DNA from: Hybos culiciformis | Lineage: Eukaryota; Arthropoda; Insecta; Diptera; Hybotidae | Assembly: GCA_964007475.1 (NCBI GenBank) | Contig: OZ023274.1 | Span: 60,568,573 to 60,632,572 of the forward strand | Reading direction: 5' to 3' | Length of the DNA: 64,000 nucleotides | Notes under the pieces: generated by a model | What the model saw: the letters and a program-made list of their open reading frames with translations, nothing else | Database searches by the model: none | Told to the model about the DNA's origin: nothing | Translations under genes and position numbers: made by a program | Shown here: positions 22,001 to 31,911 of the stretch, piece by piece | How the letters are laid out: every line of letters starts with the position of its first letter | Numbering within the stretch: position 1 is the stretch's first letter

Positions 22001-22581
22001 AACCACTTCAAATCACCAAAACTCCAAATAAAGCGTTCGATACTATAATCATGGATACGATCGGCCCGTTCCAAAAAACTCAAAATAGAAATCTATATGC
22101 AGTCACATTAATGTGCGACTTGAGTAAATATTTAATTACGATACCAGTAGCCAATAAAGAAGCTACCACTATTGCGCAAGCCATTTTCGAACATTTCGTT
22201 CTACTATACGGCCCAATGAGGAAAATTATTACTGATTGCGGTACTGAGTATGCCAATAGTGTAATAGCTGAACTATTTAAATTACTAGATATTGAACATA
22301 GTTTTTCGACACCCTACCATCACGAAACAGTCGGAACTATTGAAAGAAACCACCGGGTTCTAAATGAATATCTAAGATCGTATATTAATGCAAACCATGA
22401 TAATTGGGATTTATATTTAAAATATTTTACGTATAATTATAATAGTACTCCAAATTCAAATTTCAATTTTTCATATTCTCCTTACGAGGTAATATTTGGT
22501 AAAGAACCAAATCCTCATAAATTCTTACTAGATAATAGAGTAGAACCGTATATAACTTCGATAGTTATGCGAAACATGTAA
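19012..22581 (+). CDS. pol: pol of the 412/mdg1-like element: protease, RT, RNase H, integrase
   Basis: The frame is -1 relative to gag and open for 1,189 codons after a TGA at 19009-19011. It has no ATG near its start, so it must be reached through gag. In order: a protease-like site LVDTQADISLI (DTQAD at 19288-19302, with Gln where Gly is usual); RT with LCIDYR, LPFGL and YIDD at 20515-20526; RNase H with VDASNLG, KELAAIH, RSDHKPL and VVADALSR; integrase with an HHCC finger (HAGQKR...GCKDCQ), the catalytic residues of MDTIGPF and ITDCGTEY, and the E of TVGTIERNH. It ends early at 22581, before the integrase C-terminal domain. The TGA between gag and pol would block a simple -1 fusion. Confidence 0.9.
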   Translation, partial: NTNAFNTHFTYPSINSHSNSNKTKFFYNSNLRPNATLNTNSSKENKNSTNYYPNLYNKSKVSTKNVFNVNPNFSDFIILNSKLNFQGSTFLVDTQADISLIKISSIDTNFNLKNNLNSNNIISILGITQNSIKSLGTINVNFHFKHTILSCLLHVVPDEFNIPSDGILGKDFLKFYKCQINYDSMQLTLNNNSYSFSIPILENPSENSIVLPSRCEVIRTFILPNDSPCVVLDQEIAPDIFIPRTIVSSKTPLIKVLNLSDKIRIIPKNTSLKSEPLSNFNILRIDTNKNQNRTKELLQIISKNTKPQYQEKLLNLCEQYSNIFHMKDDKMTTNNFYTQNLRIDNNTPVYVKNYRLPYSQKQEIDNQVNKLLKNDLIEPSQSNFNSPIILVPKKGSDKKWRLCIDYRLVNKKLIADKYPLPRIEDILDNLGRSKFFTVLDLYSGFHQVPLNENSRDITSFSTDKGSFRWKVLPFGLNVSPNSFSRMMALAFSGLTPLQCFLYIDDIICIACSVEHHLKNLKSIFEVCKKFNLKLNPEKCVFFKNEVTYLGHKCTDRGIYPDSSKIDTVRNYPVPKDKDATKRFVAFMNYYRKFIPNFASIAKPLNNMTRLRVNFSWTQECQKSFEILKNCLINPPILNYPNFSKPFIITVDASNLGIGSTLSQEINGNDLPISYSSRSFTKGEMNKSTIEKELAAIHFAILHYRPYIYGTKFTIRSDHKPLVYLFSLKNPSSKLTRMRLDIEEYNFTVEYIKGKCNVVADALSRISIDELKNLQNKDNKVYATTRSKSNKISQNNNINDSNNIQNREKTVDSNEKILIYEGKFNYKIPQLIFNSTDSCKIYKKRKLLYKNNISNIYQTLEPGCSKILKKETILALFLVQLEENIIKSNIYKIQINKEDDIFKLFNTKDFINIAKKYIKKLEIAIVSRPLPIISTGEKQKLLDRYHKDPIFGGHAGQKRLYAKLRSCFYWKGMKKDVATYVRGCKDCQINKAKIKNIEPLQITKTPNKAFDTIIMDTIGPFQKTQNRNLYAVTLMCDLSKYLITIPVANKEATTIAQAIFEHFVLLYGPMRKIITDCGTEYANSVIAELFKLLDIEHSFSTPYHHETVGTIERNHRVLNEYLRSYINANHDNWDLYLKYFTYNYNSTPNSNFNFSYSPYEVIFGKEPNPHKFLLDNRVEPYITSIVMRNM

Positions 22582-22856
22582 AATTTCATCTTCAAAATAC
22601 AAATATGATTATTAAAAAGTTTTTAGAAAAAGAAAAATTAAAAAATAAAGAGATTTATGATAAAAAATCAACGAAAAATCAGTTCAAAATAAATGATAAA
22701 GTTCTTTTAAAAAAAGAAAACAGGACAAAATTAGATAATGTATATTCTGGTCCTCATAAAATAATTCAAATTAATGGATTAAATGTTACATTGTTAACAA
22801 ATAAAAATAAAAGGATTGAAGTCCATAAAAATAGAATAATTAAAAATAATTGTTAA
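22582..22856 (+). pseudogene. integrase C-terminal part in a shifted frame
   Basis: The frame around the ATG at 22605 is open upstream through SYAKHVKFHLQ, the expected continuation of integrase. It carries KINDKVLLKK and YSGPHKI, which resemble the SH3-like C-terminal domain. It is one frame away from pol, with the change between about 22555 and 22565. The main pol therefore loses this domain. Either this copy carries a single-base indel or the assembly does. Confidence 0.75.
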
Positions 22857-23076
22857 ATTCAAAAAAAAATTATTATTAGTCTAATATATATTATTAACAT
22901 ATATTCTTATTAATACAAATAAATATAAATATTAAAAATAAATATTGATAAATTACATTTTAAATTAAAAATTTTATTATCTTCTTAAATTAAATTTTTT
23001 AATTAAACTTATTTTTAAAACATAATAATGTTCTTATTGTATTTCTCAAATAAGTTTAATTCTAAAAGGAGGGAGG
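22857..23076 (+). other. 3' untranslated end and polypurine tract of the LTR element
   Basis: AT-rich sequence with no env-like frame. AAAAGGAGGGAGG at 23064-23076 abuts the 3' LTR and is the plus-strand primer. Confidence 0.8.
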
Positions 23077-23321
23077 TGTAATGCCCCCTTATCATTATGT
23101 ACATGATACTATATACATTGTATATTATAAGCTCTCTTTCTCTTATTATTATTATTCGTTAAGTTATCATAGTATTAGTTAATAAGAAAGTATAAGACAT
23201 GTCTAGGTACTTAGTTTTAAGTCAGTTTATAATCACTTCTTAAATAGTAAACATATAATAAATAAGTCTGAAGTTTAACCACCTGTTGTTTTTTATTAAA
23301 AGATACCCTAGTGGTATCACA
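23077..23321 (+). repeat. 3' LTR (245 bp)
   Basis: Same start, end, length and sequence by eye as the 5' LTR. It is followed by CTAT, the target duplication. Confidence 0.95.
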
Positions 23322-25371
23322 CTATTTTCTCACAAAAAATTTTACAATACCTCGCTAAAGAAGTTAAACTTCAAAACGTGCTAGATTATTTTAAATTAAA
23401 ATACAGAAAAAAATTGTGTTCATTATTATATTTTAAAATAAGTAACAAGTTTTTATTGCAAATAGATTTGATTTTATTTTATTTACACTATGATGTCAAC
23501 AAACAATAAAAAGGACAATTAGTCTTTCACAGGATCGACAATTTAACTAAATTGAAAATAACTATTTTTTTAAGAATATCAGTTTAAAATACCTACCTCT
23601 GTATTATTAAAAAAAAAGATTCTTCTTTTTTGTAAGTAAAAAGTTCTTTTAATATTGATAGTTAATGTTTTAAAATAAACGACAAATCAAAATTGAATTA
23701 TTAAACATTTATAATTTTTGTCATTCATAGAAATTTTATTTTTTATTTTTTCCGTAATAAAGTACATAAATTGAAATTGAATATTAAAAACTATTGAGCT
23801 GTCAAATCATACTATTTTGTCGAAACTTATCATTAAAAACTATATTTAATATTTAAAAATTGTTTTCAGACTGACAGTTTTATTTTTTAACACACCTTTC
23901 ATTAAATTATTATTTTCAACGACGTAAAAATAAAAATAAATATACAAACCATAACATAAAATTCAAAGATTTAGTTTATGCATAAAAATTAAATAATCTC
24001 GATAATTAAATTAAATTCGATGTTTTATTGAAAACAGATTACTACTTGATCAGATAAGTACGTTTTAGGTTAGAAACAAACATTTTTCTTATTTAAAAAT
24101 TAACGCCTTAAATATTAACTATAAAATCGAAAAGATTTATTTAAAAGTCCAATTTTATAAGCAAAGCTGTTATACCTGAAATCGAATTAGTTTACAAATT
24201 GACGATTTGCTTTCATCAATAAAAAAAAAAAATTTTGTTTTCTAATTTTAAAAATATATTTCCATATGTACTTTCATAATATTGTTTAATGTAATTTATT
24301 AGTTTTAAGAGTTTTTATTTTGATTGTTTAAAAAACAATCAAATCTGATGCTAATCGATGATAAAATTGATAATTATAATAATTTTGTTTCAATTTTATT
24401 TTGAATTTAATAATTAACATGAAGTATAATTTCTTAGTTACCTGTTTTAATTAATTTTTCTGATTGATTAAAATGTATTTGAAATAACATATGTATGTTT
24501 GAATTATAAATAATTTAATTTTAATTTAAACTTATAATTATAATATTATAAATAGAGAAAATAAACATTTAAAATAACTAGTTTAAATTTATTTAATTTT
24601 TTTTTTATTGTTTTATACGTTATGATTACCTCTTATGTTAATTTTGAACAATGTTTTATTCATATTTGATAAAAATTTAATTTTTGTTTTTTTATTTTAA
24701 AACTAATTTGTCGATTTTTAGATTAGTGTGAAAAATTGGAATAAAAATTCAATTTTGTAGACAAAAAAAACTTTAAAAAAATATTTTCACAACAAACCTA
24801 CACACAGATACAATTTAGTTGATTAAGCAGACCAATATATAATAATTGAATTTCAAAATATTTTTCATAGCAGTGTATAATTGTGTATTACAATAACTAG
24901 AAATTCCCAATTAAAGTAATAAAAAAATCAAAGTCAAAGAACGGTATGCTATACAAAAAAGTAGTACGCTATGAAAAAAGTTAGATTTTTCATATAAATT
25001 TGCTGTTGAAAAATGTTTGAACATTTTTTTTTTTTGTTTTTGCTTTATAGTACGCTGATAAAAAAAAAAATTGTTTACTGGGTGAAAAAAAATCTATTTT
25101 GCAGCTGCTTTTTTTTCAAATATTTTTCTACCCAGGTAGATAAATGGTTGCAAAAACTTGACATTACAAAAAAAAGATTGTTTGATTTGTTTATTATTGG
25201 GTAAGAATAATAAAAAATTAATAAAAATAAATTAATTTTAATTTGTAAAAATCAGATGCTTGTGTCAAATAGTTGTCAAAATTTATCAAACATTTTCAGT
25301 GATATTTTTTGCAACCTTTTTTTTCACAGCACACTAAGCTTAAGTTACGAAAATTAATAGTAGATGATAAT
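23322..25371. other. 2-kb AT-rich stretch, nothing recognised
   Basis: I see no gene-like frame, no inverted termini and no clear tandem repeat. The composition is very A/T-rich with several poly(T) and poly(A) runs. Confidence 0.6.
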
Positions 25372-25880
25372 ATCGTCGGCCCAAAATTATAATGTCGTAT
25401 CTGCAAAAACTAAGTTTCGAGAAAATCGACATTTGGAACGCTCTGAAATAAAAATTGAGGCCAAAAACTTTTTAATTTTTTTTCGTAATTCGCCTCCATA
25501 ATCTTTCTAGATTTGTGTCTTAAAAGCATATTTTATACTACCAAGTAATAACAGACTTTTTTCAACTTCCTCACCTTGAGGTCTGAAAAAATTTTAAATT
25601 TCATACAGATACGACATTATAATATTTAAATTTTTGCAGATATTTTACACACAATTCTGTCGTAAATGACATGATACGACATTATAATATTTTATTAAAA
25701 TTTTTTTGCCAAAGAAAAATTTGTCGTAAGTAAAATCGACACTAAATATCTCGGGAACTATTAAAGGTACAGCAACGTGGAAAAGACAGATGGAAGATTA
25801 CTTCGAAAAATATAAAGATCAATTCTTAACTCATTTTCGCAAAATATGCAGATACGACATTATAATTTGGGGCCGACGAT
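25372..25880. mobile_element. 509-bp MITE with ATCGTCGGCCC termini
   Basis: The left end ATCGTCGGCCCAAAATTATA is matched at the right by the inverted TATAATTTGGGGCCGACGAT. The inverted similarity runs about 35 bp through TGTCGTATCTGCA. The word GATACGACATTATAAT recurs inside at about 25611 and 25675. No coding frame is present. Target duplication is unclear. Confidence 0.8.
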
Positions 25881-25884
25881 GTAT

Positions 25885-26285
25885 ATATGTTAACTAAAGT
25901 TGTTATTACATACGAGTTGTGTATACACAAAAACACATGCACACGCGTCAATACTTATTACACAGACCGCAGGTCGAATGATATAATATTGACAAGTGTG
26001 CATGTGTGCTTATGTAAATACACAACGAGTTGTTATAACATATATCTTATATACTGCTTTAATGTGTATGTGAGAGGTCATCTATACATCTATACATTTG
26101 CAGTTTTGTAGATACATTATTTAATATGTATTCTGTGCATAAGCGACTAAACGATTACTTTATTCAATGTGTATTCTGTACATAAGCGACTAAATAATTA
26201 CATTATCTTTTATGTATTGTTGCATGTAATATACCATTTAGTGACCTAAATTATACGGTACTAAATACAACATACCCATCACATA
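25885..26285 (+). repeat. dispersed repeat family copy 1 (with ACACAACGAGTTGT and a hairpin centre)
   Basis: Recognised by TACACAACGAGTTGT, by TACTGCTTTAATGTGTATG near 26053, and by the end CACTAAATACAACATA-like text near 26260. An inverted-repeat middle (CACATGCACACG... / ...GTGTGCATGTGTG) spans about 25935-26010. Related copies lie at 33340-34075, 39545-40075 and 48320-49725. No protein is encoded. Confidence 0.65.
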
Positions 26286-26542
26286 CACAATAAAATTTAA
26301 TTCTACAAACAATTTTGTTTTTTAAATTCAAGCCAAACCTTCTTTTATGAATGTGTCACCCTATTCGCCAACCTATTTTCAACCAATGAAATTCATGGTT
26401 GGGAACCTGAAGTGAATCGAAGCTATTAGATATTGAAAGTCTAACAATAAAATCTGAAAGTTATCAATTTGCATTTGATTTTAATTAAATTAAAAAATTG
26501 AATTGCAATAAACATTTATATCTCAATTACAAGTACGGATAC
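26286..26542. other. AT-rich spacer
   Basis: No gene or repeat is recognised. A GC-richer patch near 26345-26420 has no recognisable content. Confidence 0.5.
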
Positions 26543-26782
26543 ATTCGTCGGTCTCGTGCAAAAATCACGAAACTTTAATTTTGGCCTTTTTTACCCAATA
26601 TTGTAGAAAAATCATAAAAAACAAAAACTTTAATATTTTCAAAGTCAGAAGTCGAAAGCTCACATAAATTATCCGTAATGACTATTTATATTTTCGTATA
26701 CCAAAACGTAAATTTTTTTCTAATCCGATTTTCTCAAAACTATGTTTTTGCAGTTTCGTGATTTTTGCATGAAACCGATGAT
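26543..26782. mobile_element. 240-bp MITE related in its ends to the one at 25372
   Basis: The left end ATTCGTCGGTCTCGTGCAAA and the inverted right end ATCATCGGTTTCATGCAAAA share about 32 bp of inverted repeat through ATCACGAAACT. Like the 25372 element it has a (T/A)CGTCGG-type tip and a TTTTCTCAAAAC or TTTCGAGAAAATC-like word inside. Non-coding. Confidence 0.75.
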
Positions 26783-27233
26783 ATATAATATTATTGGTAA
26801 GTACATATTAAGTTTCAAAAATGTATAATACTTACTTACTGAAAACTGAAATCTAAAATTATTATTTATAAATTATTCTATTTCTGGAAATTGTATTAAT
26901 ATTATTAAGAACGAGATTGTTGCGGCAATAAAAGCAAAAGTATTCCTATTACACAATGCATGAGTTCCATACAAATCGAAAGTGAATTTAATATTTTTTT
27001 TGTAGAATGAATTTCGTACCACCTGGAAGTAAACGTAAAATTCATTTTTTTAATTAATAAATATAAAATATAAAAGGCTATCGGACATAAAATTCCCGAA
27101 CATAAGATCTCCACGATTTCGGCCGGAAAATCTCAGGGGTCCCTAAGACTATCGTGAGTATCTTTTGACCGATTTAAACGGTCATAATTTCTCGAGAGTT
27201 ACGGTCATAAAATTCGAGGATCTTACCACCGAA
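26783..27233. other. non-coding stretch before the hAT MITE
   Basis: AT-rich to about 27100. It is then less AT-rich and related to the text after the MITE (GGTCATAA... and GGCCATAAAATC), so the MITE landed in an existing imperfect repeat. No gene seen. Confidence 0.5.
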
Positions 27234-27241
27234 CTGAACGG

Positions 27242-27760
27242 TAGGGTTGCCAGATGAAATCTTAAAGATTACCGGACAAAATTTTGAAAAAATAAAAAAA
27301 ATTCTAGCCTATTGCATTAAAAACATTTAAATTTCAATATTTTCAAATTTCTTATAGAGTACGATTCAAATCACTTGACCAATGAACTTTTAAGAGAGGG
27401 TAAAATTTGAACAAAATTATTATAAAAAATTGCATGATCTTTTTTCTTAAATAATTTCCCCTTTTGTATGGAATTTTGTAATGGAAAGGGAAAGCTTTGC
27501 ATAACGGATAGGTCAAGTGATTTGAATCGTACTCTACCATTTTGACCGTTTATTCAAAACACTTGAGCGACAAAAAAATTCCTGAAATTTGAAGAAGGCA
27601 GAAATATAAAAAACACTAATCAACTAAATTTTTCGCAAAATAATAAGCATCGGGTGGAATACCCGACAAATGTATGTCCGGTCTTTCCCATTTTTTCCCA
27701 CCGGACAAGTAGTTGAATTAACGAACTGTCCGGTTCAATACCGGACACCTGGCAACCCTA
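27242..27760. mobile_element. 519-bp hAT-type MITE with exact 8-bp target duplication
   Basis: Termini TAGGGTTGCC and GGCAACCCTA are perfect inverted repeats. CTGAACGG flanks both sides (27234-27241 and 27761-27768), an 8-bp duplication as hAT transposases make. The word CCGGACA near the right end pairs with TGTCCGG-like text inside. The interior has no coding frame and contains a second, nested element. Confidence 0.92.
27357..27534. mobile_element. 178-bp Tc1/mariner-type MITE nested in the hAT MITE
   Basis: Ends GAGTACGATTCAAATCACTT and the exact inverted AAGTGATTTGAATCGTACTC form a terminal repeat of 24 bp or more, flanked by TA on both sides (27355-27356 and 27535-27536). TA duplication is the mark of Tc1/mariner transposition. 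It entered after the hAT MITE. Confidence 0.9.
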
Positions 27761-27768
27761 CTGAACGG

Positions 27769-28293
27769 TCACAATTTATCAAAAACTCGGCCATAAAATC
27801 ATGGTAAAACTACTACCATTTAATTTTTAAATTTATTCCCCGTTGTTTTCTAAAATGGAATTTTGTGTTTGTTTGTTTTGTAATGGTCGAGCATAATTAA
27901 AACAATAGAATATTGTACGTTGTACGGTTATTAAAAGCTCCTTTTTCGCAACTTAACCAATGGCCACCCGAGCAATTGCCCTTTTCGGGTTTCTTACCAT
28001 ATATATATATTTTCTTTTTTGTTTTAATTTTAAATAAAAATTGGGATTTAAACGCGTCATCGAAATGTATTTTAAACGTTTTATCAAACTTTATTTTAAA
28101 TTTTTATAATGAATTTATAGATAAAATATGAGTGACAAATACAAATAAAAAATTTTAGTCAAAAAAAAAATTGTTTGATCGTTTCATTTCTTAATCCTAA
28201 TATTTCTTTGGTAATACTTAATAATTAACAAAAAAATAAATAAAAAATAAGAAAAAGAAATCATAAAAACTAAAATTGTTCCAACACCATAGA
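27769..28293. other. AT-rich stretch without recognised genes
   Basis: No gene is seen. A short TA-repeat run lies near 28000-28010. The hAT-flanking text continues to about 27810. Confidence 0.5.
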
Positions 28294-28625
28294 ATGTTAT
28301 GAATTAAATTAAGATTTGTTTGAATTGAGGATAACAAATTTCTAGCACCACGTTGGGCGCCATTTGTTATGAATTAAATTAATGTTGAAAACGGAGGGTG
28401 TATATAAGCACAAAAATTCTGAGTTCAAGATGAACTCTGAGAATTTTATCATAAAATTTATGATAAAGAAAGAAAAGTGGAGAAAGTAGAGGCAAAAGAA
28501 GGTGCTCTACTTTCAAAATTTTAAGCTGGTGCCGAGTCCACTGTCTAGGACATCCTGTTCTCAGGCCGGGTCTAAGCTCGTCGTTGGGTGGGTACGCGAC
28601 AGTGAACACCAGAGGGTTCATAACA
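28294..28625 (-). mobile_element. internally deleted LTR retrotransposon: one LTR, primer site and the tip of the other LTR
   Basis: On the minus strand a 261-bp LTR (28625 to 28365) begins TGTTATGAA and ends TTCATAACA. After 2 bp comes TGGCGCCCAACGTGGTGC (28362-28345), a primer-binding site of the TGGCGCC class. Some 33 bp further on, the last 18 bp of an LTR (TTAATTTAATTCATAACA, 28311-28294) recur. The whole interior has been lost. The flanks do not show a matching target duplication, so a later deletion is likely. Confidence 0.75.
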
Positions 28626-29807
28626 ATATTTATAGGATGTCTTTTTAAGATAGAAGGTAAAAGGAGGTATAAAAAAAAATATATTTCAAAAACCCCAACC
28701 AATTCAAAATAAAAAAAACTTAAATCTAAATGACTAAGGAGTCATTCTTCAGCTCGCAGCTATGGCCACCTATAGCTGGATCTTACGCTTGCATTTCTTT
28801 TACCTAGGACCTATGAAAATAATAAATTAAGTCAAAGACATGATTATTTCATATTCAAATGTAAGCTTTATTAACATAAAAAAAAAACTTAAAAACACCT
28901 ACGACAATTTTAATTTAAACTAAAGTACATTGATTTGGGTTCTTATGCCGCATGATACAATAATTAATATTATATATATTTTTTTTTTTTTTATACATAT
29001 AGGTATAAAATTTTGATACATAACTCTTTAATAATTTTTTTTTTATATCTCCAAATTTTAATTTATTTTTGCTTTGTTGTATTGTTTTTGTTTTACAATA
29101 ATATTTAAGCAATATTTCATTTTATAATTTAAAACAATTTATTATTTACTGACTTATTTCAGTATAATATTTTTTTATAATGTATGTATAATAAACATAA
29201 TTATTTTGTACATATAGTACATATTGCATATTTAAATATATGTGCAGTTTTCTTTCAATAAAAAATGTGCAGGTTATTGTTTGTTGTTTTGATATGATTG
29301 TAGCTTAAAGTGGAGGTGCTGTTGTAAGCTGAGTTTGTTTTTTTTTTGTTGCATAAAAAAAAAAGGGTATGCATCACACAGTATGAAATTTTCATGGTTT
29401 ATTTATATGAACTTCATAATTTTGTTTGGCCTTTTTTTTGTAAGACAATAAAATTGGTATCTTTTTATTTTTTATCGTAAGACAATAAAAATTGATATGA
29501 AAAAAATAGAAAATTTTAATTAGATAAATTATTTAATTTTAAAGAAAATATTAGAAATATAAAAATGTAGGAATGTAGCTTAGCCTAGTTATACAAAATA
29601 CAAGTCATAATTCCCTGACAGCAAAATTCTATTTCTATTAAGTTATAAGCGAAATTATTTAATATTGGGCATAAAAATTAAAAAAAAACAACTATAATTT
29701 TTATTTAGTTTTATTTTAGTATTAAGTTTTCTTTTTTTATTCAAAAAAAAAATTCATAAATATAGGTGAGAAAAAATTACATACGGTGAAATTGTTTTTC
29801 ATTAAAA
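28626..29807. other. AT-rich intergenic stretch
   Basis: No gene. A short hairpin CAGCTATGGCCACCTATAGCTG sits near 28757. The block TTTTTATCGTAAGACAATAA near 29470 recurs at about 30975, so it may be the left flank or part of the hairpin-rich element. Confidence 0.5.
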
Positions 29808-29889
29808 CAGTGATTCATAACCGGTGTTCCGCGAAAAAAAATATACACATAATTGTGTTCCGCGTCTTTAAAACCGTTAACAACCACTG
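29808..29889. mobile_element. 82-bp hAT-type miniature element with 8-bp target duplication
   Basis: CAGTGATTCATAACCGG at the left and CCGTTAACAACCACTG at the right are imperfect inverted termini. CATTAAAA flanks both sides (29800-29807 and 29890-29897). TGTTCCGCG occurs twice inside. The CAGTG tip and 8-bp duplication are of the same type as the large hAT at 56036-58635. Confidence 0.9.
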
Positions 29890-30429
29890 CATTAAAAGTT
29901 AATTACGAAAAGAAAAAGAAAATTTTATTTAATTTTATAAAATTTGTTTCCAAATTTTATTTCGAATTTAATTTTTTTTCTTGAAGAAAATTTGGCTTCG
30001 AATCTTTTAAAAAATTTTTTTTAAGGTAGTACTAAAGGGTATGAAGATTTATAAATATAAGATTTATAAACATTTATAAATTTATCGAAATGTATTATAA
30101 TTTAAAAAAAATCTTACGTTATGTCGTATGAAAATCAAAAACTTTTTTTTTGTTGTTGAAGCTATAGCTTCACTTACGTAAGGGGGTTTAGTGAACTTTA
30201 CATATAATTTTAATTGTAATTAATTATACAAGGTGAACAGTTTTTACTTCACCAAAACTTTAAAGAAGTAGGGGTAAAAAAATTATTTTATAATTTCTTC
30301 TTTTTCTTTATTATTTATTGATTAAAATTTATTTTTCTTTATAATAAAAAAAGGTATTTGAAAAAAATTTTATTATTTCTTGACAAAAAATAAGGGTCTC
30401 TATGCTATGACTTGTATTCCGTAGGCTAA
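29890..30429. other. AT-rich stretch without recognised genes
   Basis: Several poly(A) and poly(T) runs and a small GAAGCTATAGCTTC palindrome near 30160. No coding frame. Confidence 0.5.
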
Positions 30430-31210
30430 CTTTGTTAGTATTGGAAAAATTGAAAGTTAGGGAAATTGAAGTGCAGAAGATGTCAAGTGACATCTCCTGA
30501 CCGATCGGCTGGAGCTTCATTGGTCAGTTGTACCTCGATCTTATCCCAACCGGGTACCGCACGTTTTGGTTGGGATAAGGAACGACCAATGAGTCCGTCC
30601 ACTTATGACTGTGTTCCTCTGTCATCATCAATGGACACAAAATCATGATTGCTCAGTGATCCTGAATTCATCGATAGTGGCAGTGGAACCAGTCATAATA
30701 CCACAACGTAGTATGGGTACTCCCGTAGGAGTATCCATGTGGTGACCGGTATTGTCTTGGCTTCGGATTCTTGGATAGACCCAAGAATCCTCCACCAAGA
30801 TCGGGGGTTTTGGGTTGGATATTAGGACTGGCGTTGGAACACTCCATCCTAATATCAACCATAGCTGGAGTTGTCATCCTAGGCAAGGGGTTGAACCCAC
30901 TTGGCTAGGATAAGAACTCCAGCACCTAAAGAGAAAAAAACAAGGGCATATATACTTATTTACCTTTTTATTTTTTATCGTAAGACAATAAAAATTGATA
31001 TGAAATTGTTTTCGAAAATGCACCTCTTTTATATGGTTAAAATTATTGCATTTCCAACAACAATTTCCTACAAAACAAAAAAAAAGGTAATTTGTATTTA
31101 AAATGTAGAATTGCTAACTAGGCATATTTTATCATATAAAATTATTATTATATGCACTGTTGAGAATTAAAATTAAAAACAAGTTTTAAACTTCACGGTA
31201 ACAAGAATTC
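30430..31210. mobile_element. hairpin-rich element related to the large palindrome
   Basis: A GC-richer core (30470-30945) is made of consecutive stem-loops: GATGTCAAGTGACATC; CTTATCCCAACC with GGTTGGGATAAG nested in CATTGGTC / GACCAATG; GGTACTCCCGTAGGAGTATCC; GGATTCTTGGATAGACCCAAGAATCC; GGATATTAGGA with TCCTAATATC; and GGAGTTGTCATCCTAG with CTAGGATAAGAACTCC. The CTCCAGCACCTAAAGA junction and the terminal CTTCACGGTAACA match the right arm of 6007-7549 (CTCCAGCACCTAAAGACA; CTTCACGGCAACA). Unlike that copy it is not a head-to-head palindrome overall. Left boundary uncertain. Confidence 0.75.
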
Positions 31211-31911
31211 GTTACATGAATATGAATAATTAGTTTTTACCATTAATTCATCCTCAACAACACAAATGTTTGTCAATTCCTATCCTGCAGTCATAGTGAA
31301 AAACAAAGCATCTACAAAAATATGAAAAATTTAGGTATTGATGGCATTTGATAGTAAAAATCTAAAACTTTTGAATACAAAAAAAATTGGGTAAAAATCG
31401 GTCCAAAATTTTAAGAAAGTTTTTTTTGATAGTAAAATGCTTTGAATATTTTGCTAAAATTATAAAATTTGACAGCATGTATTTTTAATAATGAAAAAAT
31501 GCAGCATAACTATACGGAAATACTACTTTTATTTACTATAAGATATAGTGAATGAAGAATATTAAAACAAAAGAATAGTACAGTATGATTAACAAACTTT
31601 AAACCCATTTTTCTCATATTCGGTTTTTATGTAGATACTTTTTTTTTCACTAATTATGATTTGTTGGAGTAGGAATCCAAAACTCAGAAGCCAAAGAAAA
31701 TTTCTATATTTTAAAAATAAAATTGGTAGCATATTTTTGTATTAATTTAACCCTTTCTGCACTGGCAATATGAAAACGTCTTAAAGCTTTCTTTTGAAAA
31801 AGTTGTACACGCTGCCAAAGGGAATTTCCTTCTACTCACTATTGACAGCAACAAAAATAATAAAATGAACTGTTCCAAAATGGTGAGGACTTTTTTAAGG
31901 AGAACATTAGA
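31211..31911. other. AT-rich stretch upstream of the Harbinger relic
   Basis: No recognised gene. The last 150 bp may be decayed 5' transposon sequence. Confidence 0.4.

Larger units (their letters stand above)
15471..23321 (+). mobile_element. full-length 412/mdg1-like Ty3/gypsy retrotransposon, 7,851 bp
   Basis: Two 245-bp LTRs, identical by eye, flank the element and a 4-bp target duplication CTAT lies outside them (15467-15470 and 23322-23325). Inside are the primer-binding site, a leader of nearly 2 kb with twelve 41-bp repeats, gag, a pol in the -1 frame, a displaced integrase C-terminus, and a polypurine tract (AAAAGGAGGGAGG, 23064-23076). Integrase and RT motifs match the 412/mdg1 group. 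Identical LTRs imply a recent insertion, yet pol is broken at two places, so this copy may have been mobilised by proteins of another. Confidence 0.95.

Noticed and set aside
22857..23076. An envelope-like third gene in the 412/mdg1-like element.
   Set aside because: Only about 220 bp of AT-rich, stop-filled sequence remain between integrase and the polypurine tract.
28379..28702. A 107-aa minus-strand open frame.
   Set aside because: It lies within the LTR of the deleted element and ends at its flank, with no domain or coding bias.
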